A DNA stretch of 60,893 nt from Lachnospiraceae bacterium (GCA_900751995.1 CAADTP010000026.1:1-60893), one strand, 5' to 3'. Counted from the first letter of the stretch, positions 24,749 to 33,798 are shown. Numbers and translations: made by a program. Notes: generated from the sequence alone by a model not told the origin.

Positions 24749-25648
24749 TTATTTTTCTATCAGCGGATGTTCTTTGTAATACATGCGGGTGAAATGCAGA
24801 AATGTCAGCATATCGCCGCTGATATATTTGCTTTTTTTCCATACCATGCCGATTTTTATGCGGACAGGTGGATTGAGCGGGATACCGGTAACATTGGAAG
24901 TGGAAAAGTTATCGGTCATGCTGGAGTAGAGAAAGCAGCCATATTTTCCGGTTTTTACAAATTGTAGGGTGGTGTAGATCTGGCTGCTCCGCATAACGAT
25001 ATTGGGTGTGTGGCCATCCATCTCAAAACGCATTTTCAGGATCTGATTCTGGACGGAGTCAGCATTGAAAAAGATCAGCTGCTCTTTCGCCATATCTTTT
25101 GTTGTGACTGATTTTTTTTCTGCCAGCCTGTGGTCGTTGCTCACACAGAAAACCACCTGGTCGTTGGCCAGGACAGTGTTGTGAAATTTATCTATATTAT
25201 ACTGTTCCATATTGACTAAAGCTACATCCAGGGTGTCATCCTGTACCAGATTGCAGGCACGGACAGATCCGTATTCTTCCAGTACTACGGCAATTTCCGG
25301 GTGCTTTTCGTGAAACGCCGTAAGCAGCTCCGGAAAAAATACGGTACTCAACATGGGAGGGATCCCGATGCGAAGAGGGGGCTTTATCCTGGACATGCTG
25401 GAGTAATCGGCCTGAAGCTCATTACAATATTGAAGGATATAGGTAGCTTTTTTGTAGAAGGACTCTCCCTCCTGGGTCAGACTCAGCTGATTTCCTTTTC
25501 TGGAAAAAAGACTGATCCCGAATTCAATCTCCAGATCGCGGATAGCCATGGAAATGGTGGGCTGGGTCACATATAATTCTTCGGCTGCCTTTGTGATGCT
25601 GTGGCAGCGGCTGGCTGTGCAGAAATAGCGTAGTTGATTCAGTGTCAT
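24749..25648 (-). CDS. ttdR: LysR family regulator, probable activator of L-tartrate genes (TtdR-like)
   Basis: A 299-residue LysR-type regulator: N-terminal helix-turn-helix (about 3-62, ITKAAEELYVTQPTISMAIRDLE) and a periplasmic-binding-like effector domain (about 90-290). It is divergent from the SLC13 permease and the two dehydratase subunits. This is the layout of Escherichia coli ttdR with ttdABT, where the regulator activates tartrate use under anaerobic conditions. The effector (tartrate) is inferred from neighbours. Confidence 0.85.
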   Translation of the reverse strand: MTLNQLRYFCTASRCHSITKAAEELYVTQPTISMAIRDLEIEFGISLFSRKGNQLSLTQEGESFYKKATYILQYCNELQADYSSMSRIKPPLRIGIPPMLSTVFFPELLTAFHEKHPEIAVVLEEYGSVRACNLVQDDTLDVALVNMEQYNIDKFHNTVLANDQVVFCVSNDHRLAEKKSVTTKDMAKEQLIFFNADSVQNQILKMRFEMDGHTPNIVMRSSQIYTTLQFVKTGKYGCFLYSSMTDNFSTSNVTGIPLNPPVRIKIGMVWKKSKYISGDMLTFLHFTRMYYKEHPLIEK

Positions 25649-25979
25649 GATAAACCTTCTCTCGATGTATTGTCAGATTAAATTTTTTAGTAAAGTTTTT
25701 CATTTCCGTCCGGAAAAGATGTGACAGAGTATTTGGGTGTCTACATAAAAATAGCATAGAAATATAATTTTTGCCAGATTCATTTGCTGATACGCTGATT
25801 TTATGTTAGTAATGTACAAAAATTATCATTAAAAACTGATACTATAAATATTTTTTATGCGGATATATGTTTCATTAATTTGTTTTTTTATATGTACACC
25901 GGTTATAATGGAACCATCAAAAGAAACGTGTACGGCCTATACTTTTCAGGAAAAAACCAAATGGAAGGAGAGTACAGAA
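25649..25979. promoter_or_regulatory. Divergent LysR / permease control region
   Basis: This 331-bp AT-rich gap separates the LysR gene from the permease it probably controls. It should hold the LysR binding site and both promoters. I see AT-rich -10-like stretches but no single convincing operator. The permease ribosome-binding site is GGAGAG near 25966. Confidence 0.35.
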
Positions 25980-27245
25980 ATGTCTCAGACAACTATCACA
26001 TTGCTGTTTCTTGTGTTCACCATTATCAGTTTCATCCTTGAAAAAATTCCTCTTGGTCTGACGGCTTCGATCTGTGCGATCGGCCTGACCCTTACAGGAG
26101 TTGTGGATGCAACAACAACATTTTCACAGTATGTAAACAGTAACGTAATCCTTTGCGTTGGCATGTTTGTAGTAGGCCAGGCATTGTTCGAAACAGGAAT
26201 GGCAAATAAGATCGGAGGACTGGTCACGAAATTTGCCAGAACAGAAAAAACACTGATCATTGCGATTATGGTGATCGTAGGTGTAATGTCTGGATTCTTA
26301 TCCAATACAGGTACTGCAGCAGTGCTGATTCCGGTAGTTTGTGGAATCGCCGATGAGTCCGGTTATTCCAGAAGCCGTCTTCTGATGCCGCTGGTATTTG
26401 CCGCAGCACTTGGCGGAAACCTTTCTATTATCGGTGCACCCGGAAACCTGATGGGTGTGAATGCACTTCAGGAGATGGGGCTTTCCACAAGCTTCTTTAT
26501 GTATGCGCCGGTTGGAGTTCCGATGCTTCTGATTGGAATCCTTTACTTTGTCCTTATCGGATATAAATTCCTTCCGGATGGAAAGAATGCATCCGGTGCA
26601 GCTCTTGAAGATCAGCAGGATTTCAGCCATGTACCGAAGTGGAAACAGACTGTTTCCCTGGTAGTACTGATCCTTGTGATCCTTGCAATGATCTTTGAGA
26701 AAGAGATCGGCATCAGCATTGAGGTTTCCGCATGTATCGGAGCGATCCTCCTGGTTCTGACAGGAGTTATTTCCGAGAAAGACGCACTGAAGTCCATTGA
26801 CCTGAAGGTTGTATTTCTTTTCGGCGGTTCTCTGACACTTGCAAAAGCATTGGATACAACCGGAGCCGGAGAACTGATCGCAGATAAGATCGTAGGACTT
26901 CTTGGAGCAGATCCGAGTCCGATCCTTCTTCTTCTGGTGATTTTTATTGTAACCTGTGTGCTGACAAATTTCATGTCAAATACAGCAACCACAGCACTGA
27001 TGATTCCAATTGCGGTATCTCTTGCAAACAACCTCGGAGCAGATCCGAGAGCCGTTGTTATCGCAACTGTTATCGCAGGTTCCTGTGCATATGCAACACC
27101 GATCGGTATGCCGGCAAACACCATGGTAGTCGGTCTTGGAGGATACAAATTCAAGGACTATGTGAAATCCGGTCTGCCGCTGATCCTGGTATCCTTTGTG
27201 ATCTGTATGATCCTGTTGCCGATCCTGTTTCCGTTCTATCCGTAA
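25980..27245 (+). CDS. ttdT: SLC13/DASS family anion permease, probable tartrate transporter
   Basis: A 421-residue membrane protein of the divalent anion:sodium symporter superfamily, with about 11 helices. The two conserved hairpin motifs appear as FLSNTGTAAVLIPV and FMSNTATTALMIPIA, with NLSIIGAPGNLMG. It starts at ATG 25980 after GGAAGGAGAG; a longer upstream frame has no ribosome-binding site. It lies directly before the tartrate dehydratase genes, so uptake of tartrate with export of a dicarboxylate (as for E. coli TtdT) is the likely role. Confidence 0.85.
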   Translation: MSQTTITLLFLVFTIISFILEKIPLGLTASICAIGLTLTGVVDATTTFSQYVNSNVILCVGMFVVGQALFETGMANKIGGLVTKFARTEKTLIIAIMVIVGVMSGFLSNTGTAAVLIPVVCGIADESGYSRSRLLMPLVFAAALGGNLSIIGAPGNLMGVNALQEMGLSTSFFMYAPVGVPMLLIGILYFVLIGYKFLPDGKNASGAALEDQQDFSHVPKWKQTVSLVVLILVILAMIFEKEIGISIEVSACIGAILLVLTGVISEKDALKSIDLKVVFLFGGSLTLAKALDTTGAGELIADKIVGLLGADPSPILLLLVIFIVTCVLTNFMSNTATTALMIPIAVSLANNLGADPRAVVIATVIAGSCAYATPIGMPANTMVVGLGGYKFKDYVKSGLPLILVSFVICMILLPILFPFYP

Positions 27246-27315
27246 GGAGAGAAACTTTTGAGTTACTGTTCACTTTGTGACCAGCAACACTTTTGATCAA
27301 TTAAGTTCATTCCCT

Positions 27316-27339
27316 CCTGTACTGATCATACAGTACAGG
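27316..27339. repeat. Perfect hairpin in the permease-dehydratase gap
   Basis: CCTGTACTG-ATCATA-CAGTACAGG is a 9-bp perfect stem, widened by TCCC/GGGA outside it. No T-run follows, so it is more likely an mRNA processing or stability element than a terminator. It could set the permease:dehydratase ratio. Confidence 0.5.
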
Positions 27340-27465
27340 GGAAGTGATAAATAAGCCAAAAAGCCATCTTAACCATTAATCAGCCAAAATTAATGATGAA
27401 ACAACCAACAAAAACCTATGTAACTAAAAAACATTAAACCATCGAACCATATCAGGAGGTAAATC

Positions 27466-28371
27466 ATGACTAAGGAAAATGGAGTTAAAGTATTAACAGA
27501 CATGGTAGCAGATTTTGTTGCCCATATTGGAAAAAAATTACCGGATGACGTAGTTAATAAACTTGAAGAGCTTGGGTCACAGGAAACAGCTGCACTTCCA
27601 AAGGTTCTTTATGAAACAATGACAAAGAACCAGGGACTTGCTGTAGAGCTGAACCGCCCAAGCTGTCAGGATACAGGAGTTCTTCAGTTCTGGCTGAAAT
27701 GCGGAACAAATTTCCCGTATATCAATGAGCTGGAAGCACTTCTGAAAGATGCCGTTGTCCAGGCTACTTTTGCAGCACCGTTAAGACATAACTCAGTTCA
27801 GACTTTTGATGAGTACAATACAAAGAAAAATGTTGGTAAAGGAACCCCGACTGTATGGTGGGATATTGTTCCTAACAGCGATAAATGTGAGATCTACGCA
27901 TACATGGCAGGCGGCGGATGTACCCTTCCTGGAAAAGCAATGGTTCTGATGCCAGGTGCCGGTTATGAGGGTGTTACCGATTTCGTTCTGGATCAGATGA
28001 CAACTTACGGACTGAATGCGTGTCCTCCGCTTCTTGTTGGTGTTGGGGTAGGTACATCTGTAGAGACAGCTGCCCTGAACTCCAAGAAAGCGCTGATGCG
28101 CCCGATCGGTTCTCACAATGACAACGCAAACGCAGCAAAAATGGAGAAGCTTCTCGAGGACGGTATCAATGCCATTGGCCTTGGACCGCAGGGTATGGGC
28201 GGAAAGTATTCTGTAATGGGTGTCAACATTGAGAATACCGCACGTCATCCATCTACCATCGGTGTTGCAGTAAACGTTGGATGCTGGTCTCACCGTCGTG
28301 GACATCTGGTTGTAAATCCGGATCTTACAGTAACCTGTGATACTCATTCCACATGGAAATTTAATGCTTAA
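27466..28371 (+). CDS. ttdA: L(+)-tartrate dehydratase alpha subunit
   Basis: A 301-residue Fe-S hydro-lyase subunit of the class I fumarase/tartrate dehydratase alpha family, with length and sequence close to E. coli TtdA. LNRPSCQDTG, YMAGGGCTLPG and the stretch ARHPSTIGVAVNVGCWSHRR supply cluster-binding cysteines. With TtdB it converts L-tartrate to oxaloacetate. The close match to TtdA over residues 60-130 and the LysR-permease context favour tartrate over fumarate. GGAGG precedes the ATG. Confidence 0.9.
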   Translation: MTKENGVKVLTDMVADFVAHIGKKLPDDVVNKLEELGSQETAALPKVLYETMTKNQGLAVELNRPSCQDTGVLQFWLKCGTNFPYINELEALLKDAVVQATFAAPLRHNSVQTFDEYNTKKNVGKGTPTVWWDIVPNSDKCEIYAYMAGGGCTLPGKAMVLMPGAGYEGVTDFVLDQMTTYGLNACPPLLVGVGVGTSVETAALNSKKALMRPIGSHNDNANAAKMEKLLEDGINAIGLGPQGMGGKYSVMGVNIENTARHPSTIGVAVNVGCWSHRRGHLVVNPDLTVTCDTHSTWKFNA

Positions 28372-28391
28372 TATAAACGGAGGGAAAAATC

Positions 28392-29024
28392 ATGATCGAA
28401 ATCAGAGGAGATAAAAAAGTTCTTATTACACCTATAAGCGCAGAAGACCTGGCTGATATCAAAATCGGCGATATTGTATGGCTGGACGGAGATCTGATGA
28501 CCTGCCGTGACGTTGCTCACCGTCGTCTGGTTGAGTATGGAAGAGAGCTTCCGTATGATATCCGCAACAAAGCGATTTTCCATGCCGGCCCGATCGTTCG
28601 TAAGATCGAGGGTACAGAGGATGATTATGAAATGGTTTCTGTAGGACCGACAACTTCCATGCGTATGGAGAAGTTCGAGTATGAGTTTACAAAACTGACT
28701 GGTGTCAGAGTGATCGTTGGTAAAGGTGGTATGGGCCCGAATACGGAGCGTGCTTGTAAAGAGTTCGGTGCTATCCACTGTGTTTTCCCGGCTGGATGTG
28801 CAGTTGTGGCTGCTACAGAGGGTGAGAAGATTGTTGAGCATCACTGGGATGAGCTTGGTATGCCTGAGACTTTATGGTGCAACAAGGTTAAAGAATTTGG
28901 GCCGCTGATCGTATCTATCGATGCACAAGGACGTAACCTGTTTGAGGAGAACAAGGTTGTATTTAATGAGCGTAAAGAGGCTGCCAAGCAGGCAATTTAT
29001 CCTGAGGTTAAGTTCATTAAATAA
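28392..29024 (+). CDS. ttdB: L(+)-tartrate dehydratase beta subunit
   Basis: A 210-residue beta subunit of the class I hydro-lyase family. Visible family motifs are GDIVWLDGDLMTCRDVAHRR, FHAGPIV, GPTTSMRM and VGKGGM. E. coli TtdB is of similar size. It starts 20 bp after ttdA with GGAGG and shares its transcript, which ends at the hairpin at 29139-29186. Confidence 0.9.
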   Translation: MIEIRGDKKVLITPISAEDLADIKIGDIVWLDGDLMTCRDVAHRRLVEYGRELPYDIRNKAIFHAGPIVRKIEGTEDDYEMVSVGPTTSMRMEKFEYEFTKLTGVRVIVGKGGMGPNTERACKEFGAIHCVFPAGCAVVAATEGEKIVEHHWDELGMPETLWCNKVKEFGPLIVSIDAQGRNLFEENKVVFNERKEAAKQAIYPEVKFIK

Positions 29025-29138
29025 TATTGGATATTGAAAAAATTTTTCGGGATATCTGAAATAACGAGGCTCTGCCATGAGAGCTTCGGGATTGACTGGT
29101 GATTGTGAAATTGAATTAACAGCGTGATATAAAAAAGA

Positions 29139-29186
29139 GAGATGTCCGGCAGATCATATAATGTGGTCTGCAGGATGTCTTTTTTT
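29139..29186 (+). terminator. Terminator of the tartrate operon
   Basis: AGATGTCCGGCAGATCA pairs with TGGTCTGCAGGATGTCT (a few mismatches), followed by seven T. Confidence 0.85.
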
Positions 29187-29219
29187 GTTGTTTTTTGTTG
29201 TTTCTTGGGGCTTTTGTGT

Positions 29220-29248
29220 TTTACAGGGGTGAGGGGGTGTGATAGAAT
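29220..29248 (+). promoter_or_regulatory. Promoter of the YczE-like gene
   Basis: TTTACA (29220-29225), a 17-bp spacer and TAGAAT (29243-29248). It gives a leader of about 100 bases. Confidence 0.55.
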
Positions 29249-29356
29249 ATAAGCGTTGCAGCAGGCTGGTTATTAAGGTATTATCTGGTATGGATCTTGC
29301 GCAGTGAAGGTGGATCGTGGATATCTGCCTGACAATATTTTCAGAGAGGATGAGGT

Positions 29357-30007
29357 ATGAGGTTTATGGGGGATTTTTTGAAGAACATTAACTGGAAGCA
29401 TGTTCTGATCATGTGTATCGGAAATGTTTTTGCAGGTATGGGGATTGGAATTTTCAAGCTGGCCGGGCTTGGAACGGATCCGTTCAGTGGAATGAATATG
29501 GCGGTTGCGGATATGATTGGTATGGCGTATGGTAATTTCCAGCTGATTGTAAATATTGTGCTGCTGATCATTGAGATTGCTTTTGGCAGAAGGTTCCTGG
29601 GGATCGGTACGGTTGTGAATGCGGTTTGTCTGGCTTATATTACTACTTTCTTTTATAATATTTATACTGGTGTTTTTGGATTGGAGCTTGTGGCGCTGCC
29701 GGTACGTTTGGTGGCACTGTGTGTGGGTGTTGTGATCTGCTGTCTGGGACTGTCGATGTATCAGATGCCGGATGAGGGGGTTGCGCCTTATGATAGTCTT
29801 TCGCTGATCATGACAGAGAGATGGCCGAAGATTCCTTATTTCTGGCACAGGATGTCTAATGATGTGCTTTGTGCGCTGATCTGTTATCTGACTGGTGGTG
29901 TTGTGGGTATTGGTACACTGGTGACGGCTTTTGGGCTGGGACCGGTGATTCATTTCTTTAATAGGGTTTTTACCGGGAAGCTGCTTGCCTGGGTTGATGG
30001 TGAGTGA
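29357..30007 (+). CDS. YczE/YitT-type integral membrane protein
   Basis: A 216-residue protein with five to six hydrophobic segments. It matches the YczE/YyaS/YitT family pattern: FAGMGIGIFKLAGLGTDPFSG near the N-terminus and MPDEGVAPYDSLSLI in the middle. The function of the family is not established; YczE is linked to lipopeptide production in Bacillus. Single-gene unit with its own promoter and terminator. Confidence 0.85.
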   Translation: MRFMGDFLKNINWKHVLIMCIGNVFAGMGIGIFKLAGLGTDPFSGMNMAVADMIGMAYGNFQLIVNIVLLIIEIAFGRRFLGIGTVVNAVCLAYITTFFYNIYTGVFGLELVALPVRLVALCVGVVICCLGLSMYQMPDEGVAPYDSLSLIMTERWPKIPYFWHRMSNDVLCALICYLTGGVVGIGTLVTAFGLGPVIHFFNRVFTGKLLAWVDGE

Positions 30008-30027
30008 GTTTGTAGTTGTATGGGTTG

Positions 30028-30069
30028 AGCTGAACTGGCTGCGGGATGTGGCTGGTTCGGCTTTTTTTT
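30028..30069 (+). terminator. Terminator of the YczE-like gene
   Basis: AGCTGAACTGGC and GCTGGTTCGGCT form an imperfect stem followed by eight T. Confidence 0.8.
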
Positions 30070-30082
30070 GTGAAAAGGGACG

Positions 30083-30197
30083 CCCGTGAGGCGTGTGCTG
30101 CCTGCCGCCGGGGCTTCGTCGGGGGCTGGCTTCTAGGCTGCCGGGAATCAGCTCCCCTCCTGCAGAGTCCGGCGACAGGCAGCACACGCCTCACGGG
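30083..30197. repeat. GC-rich 115-bp palindromic element with 22-bp perfect inverted arms
   Basis: The left arm (30083-30104) starts CCCGTGAGGCGTGTGC; its exact reverse complement is at 30176-30197. The stem extends inward through CGCCGG/CCGGCG with one mismatch, and the 71-base loop holds a second stem (GGGGGCTG/CAGCTCCCC). It is much richer in GC than its surroundings and carries no gene. The form is that of a dispersed REP-like or MITE-like element. Confidence 0.7.
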
Positions 30198-30518
30198 CTG
30201 GCTTTTCAGGGCGGTAGGGTAGTGTGGCTGCTCGGTAGTTGGATGAGCTATCAGCGCTTCGCTGGATAGCTGGGAGGAAAGGCTGATTTTGCAGTAAGTG
30301 GCCGAAAAAAAATTACCGATGCGAATATCCATTTGACTGGATCTCTTTACCTTGACATCTTCCGTGAGAGTATGCACAATAAAGGTATCATAAACTTGCC
30401 GGACAGAGATAAAATATGAAACAAGAGTAATAAACATGCAGAACATTTTCATCGTAGCAGACATGCCAGATCAGACTTGTCTGTTAAGAAGGATGAAACC
30501 GCAGGAAAGGAGAATGCT
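30198..30518. other. Gap with a hairpin and an Rpn-gene fragment
   Basis: There is a hairpin AGCTATC-AGCG/GCTGGATAGCT near 30247-30271. The 40 bases at 30351-30390 match 33455-33494, inside the Rpn-family gene, at 38 of 40 positions. In frame they read LDIFRESMHNKGI, against LDIFRENMHNKGI in the intact gene. The fragment is a leftover of another Rpn copy. The promoter of the CHAP gene must lie between it and 30519. Confidence 0.6.
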
Positions 30519-32519
30519 ATGAAAAAGAAGCTTCTGAAAAAATTAATGGTCCTTGCGCTGTCCGCAGTAACTGCCTTCAGTGCGGTACCGGCAGCAACGG
30601 TAACAGCAGCAGGTAATCCTTATCCTACAACACAGGATGTGGATCGAGATGGCTTATACGAGATCCCCTGCACACGTTTTGCATGGCAGTGCGTGTATGA
30701 CAGACAGGGAATCGCATTGCCTTCATGGGGAAATGCGGTAAGCTGGTGGCAAAATGCTATCAATCAGGGCTATGCAGTAGGAAATGAGCCTGTTCCCGGT
30801 TCTATTGCTGTATGGAGCGGAGATTATTACGGACATGTTGCTTATGTAACAGCTAATCTTGGAAACAACAGATTTACGGTAGATGAGGGAGGAAGAACGG
30901 ACAAAGATCAGACATCCTCTCATGGAGTTGCATATGGATATACACTGACCAATGCAGTCGGAGGAAGGCGCCCTTATGATTCCAACAAGGTGTTGCTTGG
31001 CTTTATCTATCCGGGCGTTCGTGTACCGGGCAAGCCATATGTGAGCGTGAATCCGGGAAAAGCGAATCAGACCACAACGTTTTCCTGGAATGCAACAAGC
31101 TATGCCAGATATTATGATGTATATGTGTATAAAGCAGGAGAATCCAATCCGATGCGAGTTCAGTATGGAGTGAATGGAACAAGCTGGTCCTGCACATTGC
31201 CGGCGGGGAATTACAGGGTAGCGGTGGCATCTGTGAATCATGCACAGTATGCATATACATTTTCGGATTCTGTGAATTTCACTGTCCAGGCAGCTCCGGT
31301 CACACATACACATAGCTATCAGAGAGTAACAGTAAAGGCAACCACCACTGCCAACGGATATACACAGGAGCAGTGCAGATGCGGAAGTATACAGAATAAA
31401 CAGAGCATCTATTATCCGAAAAAAATACAGCTTTCCAGAACAAGCTATACTTATAATGGAAAAGTAAAAAAGCCAACGGTAAAGGTTACAGACAGCAACA
31501 ACAGGGTGATCAGTGCAGACAACTATACAGTTACCTATTCTGCCGGAAGAAAATATGTTGGAACTTATCGGGTAACAGTTCGGTTTAAAGGCAATTACTC
31601 GGGAACCGTTACAAAAACCTTTAAGATCACCGGAAAAGCTCATAAACACAGCTACAAAAAACAGGTGAAGAAAGCAACTACATCCAGGAACGGATATGTG
31701 CAGTATCTTTGCTCCTGCGGTGCAGTGACCGGAAAGAAAACCATCTATTATCCGAAGACAATAAAGCTTTCTGCCACAAGCTATACATATGACGGAAAAG
31801 TAAAAACACCGAAGGTAAAAGTAACCGGTGCGAATAAAAAAACCATCAGTTCCGGCAATTACAAGGTGACATATTCCCGTGGAAGAAAAAATGTTGGTAC
31901 TTATAAGGTAACGGTGAAGTTTAAGGGGAATTACAGCGGAACCGTAACAAAGACCTTTAAGATCAAGGCGAAACCTAAAAACTGGGTTTATGTGGATACG
32001 CTTCCAAAGAATATCACTTCCGATAAATATATGATCCAGTATAAACACACCTATCAGAAAACAACCTCCAGCTATGTCAACGATGGTGGTGTTTATGAGT
32101 CTGTAAGACCACTGGAGACATCTGCTTCCAGACAACTGGTGGGCTATTATTACTATCATTTCTGCGGACCGAATACCGGACAGAATGTAAACTTCGCACA
32201 GACGGGCCCTTATGTACATTTTGACAGTGTAGCAGCCAGTCAGGTAACCGTAGCTGCTTCCGGCGCAGATGGAGATGACCCGAGCATTACCTATTATTTG
32301 CTGAACTGGAATGGAAACGGCAGCCGGGTATGGTGCTCCAGCGGAACTACCTGTAACGGCGCCTACGGAAGCCACGGAGCCAGAGGTCAGGCCTGGTACC
32401 GCATGAACCAGTACCAGAACAAAAAACTCCAGACTCAGACCACAACCTCCGAAAGTGATTGGACAACCGGTAAAGACAGCACAGCAGTAAAAACCGTTTA
32501 CCGTTATAAAGCAAAATAG
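30519..32519 (+). CDS. Secreted CHAP-domain protein with tandem beta repeats
   Basis: A 666-residue exported protein. A signal peptide (1-31, ending near VTAAG) is followed by a CHAP amidase/endopeptidase domain (about 38-150) with the catalytic cysteine in PCTRFAWQC and histidine in YYGHVAYV. A fibronectin-like stretch (about 165-255) comes next, then two copies of a unit that begins HxHSY, carries a CxCG pair and continues YPKxIxLSxTSYTYxGKVK through GTVTKTFKI (about 258-350 and 365-480). The last 180 residues, with CGPNTGQN and SSGTTCNGAYGSHGARG, I do not recognise. The role is probably peptidoglycan or surface glycan cleavage. ATG 30519 follows AAAGGAG. Confidence 0.82.
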   Translation: MKKKLLKKLMVLALSAVTAFSAVPAATVTAAGNPYPTTQDVDRDGLYEIPCTRFAWQCVYDRQGIALPSWGNAVSWWQNAINQGYAVGNEPVPGSIAVWSGDYYGHVAYVTANLGNNRFTVDEGGRTDKDQTSSHGVAYGYTLTNAVGGRRPYDSNKVLLGFIYPGVRVPGKPYVSVNPGKANQTTTFSWNATSYARYYDVYVYKAGESNPMRVQYGVNGTSWSCTLPAGNYRVAVASVNHAQYAYTFSDSVNFTVQAAPVTHTHSYQRVTVKATTTANGYTQEQCRCGSIQNKQSIYYPKKIQLSRTSYTYNGKVKKPTVKVTDSNNRVISADNYTVTYSAGRKYVGTYRVTVRFKGNYSGTVTKTFKITGKAHKHSYKKQVKKATTSRNGYVQYLCSCGAVTGKKTIYYPKTIKLSATSYTYDGKVKTPKVKVTGANKKTISSGNYKVTYSRGRKNVGTYKVTVKFKGNYSGTVTKTFKIKAKPKNWVYVDTLPKNITSDKYMIQYKHTYQKTTSSYVNDGGVYESVRPLETSASRQLVGYYYYHFCGPNTGQNVNFAQTGPYVHFDSVAASQVTVAASGADGDDPSITYYLLNWNGNGSRVWCSSGTTCNGAYGSHGARGQAWYRMNQYQNKKLQTQTTTSESDWTTGKDSTAVKTVYRYKAK

Positions 32520-32550
32520 ATCATAGATCAGTCATAAATCACAGTCATAA

Positions 32551-32605
32551 ATCAGAAACTCCCTCATGTATCAGAAAAAACTGATATGTGAGGGAGTTTT
32601 TTTGC
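32551..32605 (+). terminator. Terminator after the CHAP gene (copy 1 of a duplicated terminator)
   Basis: AAACTCCCTCAT-GTATCAG pairs with CTGATATGTGAGGGAGTTT and ends in seven T. A copy differing by one substitution and one extra A is at 33799-33854, so the Rpn gene sits between two copies. Confidence 0.88.
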
Positions 32606-32821
32606 AGAAGGATATTTGTAGTCTGCGCCGTATCTGGTTGATTGCCATAAAATATTGTGTCGAAATACAGAGAAACAACAGGAAGGAAAAATCTTGGATG
32701 AAAGATAAAAATATGATATTCTATAAGTATCTTATAAGACTTATTCTAGCCGTATGGCATTCACAGATGTTTCAGATCTGAAACGGAATTTCCATTTTTT
32801 ATCAGACAAGGAGAAGATTAA
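32606..32821. other. Leader region of the Rpn-family gene
   Basis: 216 bases with no coding frame I trust. It holds a perfect 16-bp palindrome, GTTTCAGATCTGAAAC (32769-32784), about 40 bases before the TTG start, and AAGGAG just before that start. The palindrome may be an operator. Confidence 0.4.
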
Positions 32822-33790
32822 TTGAATACGAAATTAAAGGCTTATTTTCCAATGATAAGAACCCGCGAGGAGATTTTGCGGGACATTCAGCAGAACATAA
32901 ATCTGACAGAGAGATTTTATAGCTGGAAAGAAGAACAGAGAGAGGAATTTATGGATTTCTGTACGGGAGTGAAGGGGGTGAAAATGCTGTATGATGCATT
33001 TTTTAAGGAAATTATGAATCCGGAAACAGTACCGGAAAGATTAGAGGATTTTCTTGAAGTATTGCTTCAAAGAAAGGTGAAAATTATCGAAGTTTTACCA
33101 GGAGATTCTACAAGACTGGCAGATGAGCAGTCTCTTTTGATCATGGATATTCTGGTACGATTTGATGATGGTTCATATTGTAACGTGGAAGTGCAAAAAA
33201 TAGGTTACGCTTTTCCTGGGGAAAGATGCGCATGTTATTCTTCTGATCTATTATTAAGGCAATATAAAAATGCCCGAAGTACCAGAAAAGAGAATTTTTC
33301 CTATAAGGATATAAAAAGTGTATATACAATTGTACTGATTGATAAAAGTACAGGAGATTTTCATAAATATAAAGATAGATACTGCCATATTTTTCAACAG
33401 AGATCAGATACAGGATTGGAACTTAATCTGCTTCAGAAATATGTATTTCTTCCGCTTGACATCTTTCGTGAGAATATGCACAATAAAGGTATCACAGATA
33501 AACTGGATGCATGGCTGGCATTTTTGAGTATGGATTCTCCGGAAGTAATCGTGAAATTAATAAAAAAATATCCGGAGTTTACGGTCATGTACGAGCACAT
33601 ATATAATATATGCCGGAATGTGGAAGGGATGATGGAAATGTATTCAGAGGAATTAAAGATTCTTGACAGAAACACAGTGAAGTATATGGTTGATCAGATG
33701 CAGGAGCAGATTGATAATCAAAAGGAGAAAATTGCAGCTCAGGAAAAAGAAATTCAGATGTTAAAAAGAAAGCTTGAAGAACAGAAATAA
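32822..33790 (+). CDS. Rpn family PD-(D/E)XK nuclease / putative transposase
   Basis: A 322-residue member of the recombination-promoting nuclease family (PD-(D/E)XK superfamily). The nuclease core is visible as LLIMDILVRFDDGSYCNVEVQK (about residues 97-122), giving the D...ExQ catalytic pattern. The last 40 residues form a Lys/Glu coiled coil. The start is TTG after AAGGAG. Rpn proteins in E. coli cut DNA and promote RecA-independent recombination or act in phage defence. It is flanked by duplicate terminators, and a fragment of a relative lies at 30351. Confidence 0.85.
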   Translation: MNTKLKAYFPMIRTREEILRDIQQNINLTERFYSWKEEQREEFMDFCTGVKGVKMLYDAFFKEIMNPETVPERLEDFLEVLLQRKVKIIEVLPGDSTRLADEQSLLIMDILVRFDDGSYCNVEVQKIGYAFPGERCACYSSDLLLRQYKNARSTRKENFSYKDIKSVYTIVLIDKSTGDFHKYKDRYCHIFQQRSDTGLELNLLQKYVFLPLDIFRENMHNKGITDKLDAWLAFLSMDSPEVIVKLIKKYPEFTVMYEHIYNICRNVEGMMEMYSEELKILDRNTVKYMVDQMQEQIDNQKEKIAAQEKEIQMLKRKLEEQK

Positions 33791-33798
33791 AATATAAG

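Noticed and set aside
29273..30187. A 304-codon minus-strand frame across the YczE gene and palindromic element
   Set aside because: It runs through a terminator and the GC-rich repeat; composition is His/Thr/Arg-rich without motifs.
30723..32375. A 550-codon open frame antisense to the CHAP protein
   Set aside because: Its repetitiveness only reflects the duplicated modules of the real gene on the other strand.
32822..33790. Rpn-family gene as a classical insertion sequence
   Set aside because: There are no terminal inverted repeats or target duplications; the flanking repeats are terminators in direct orientation.
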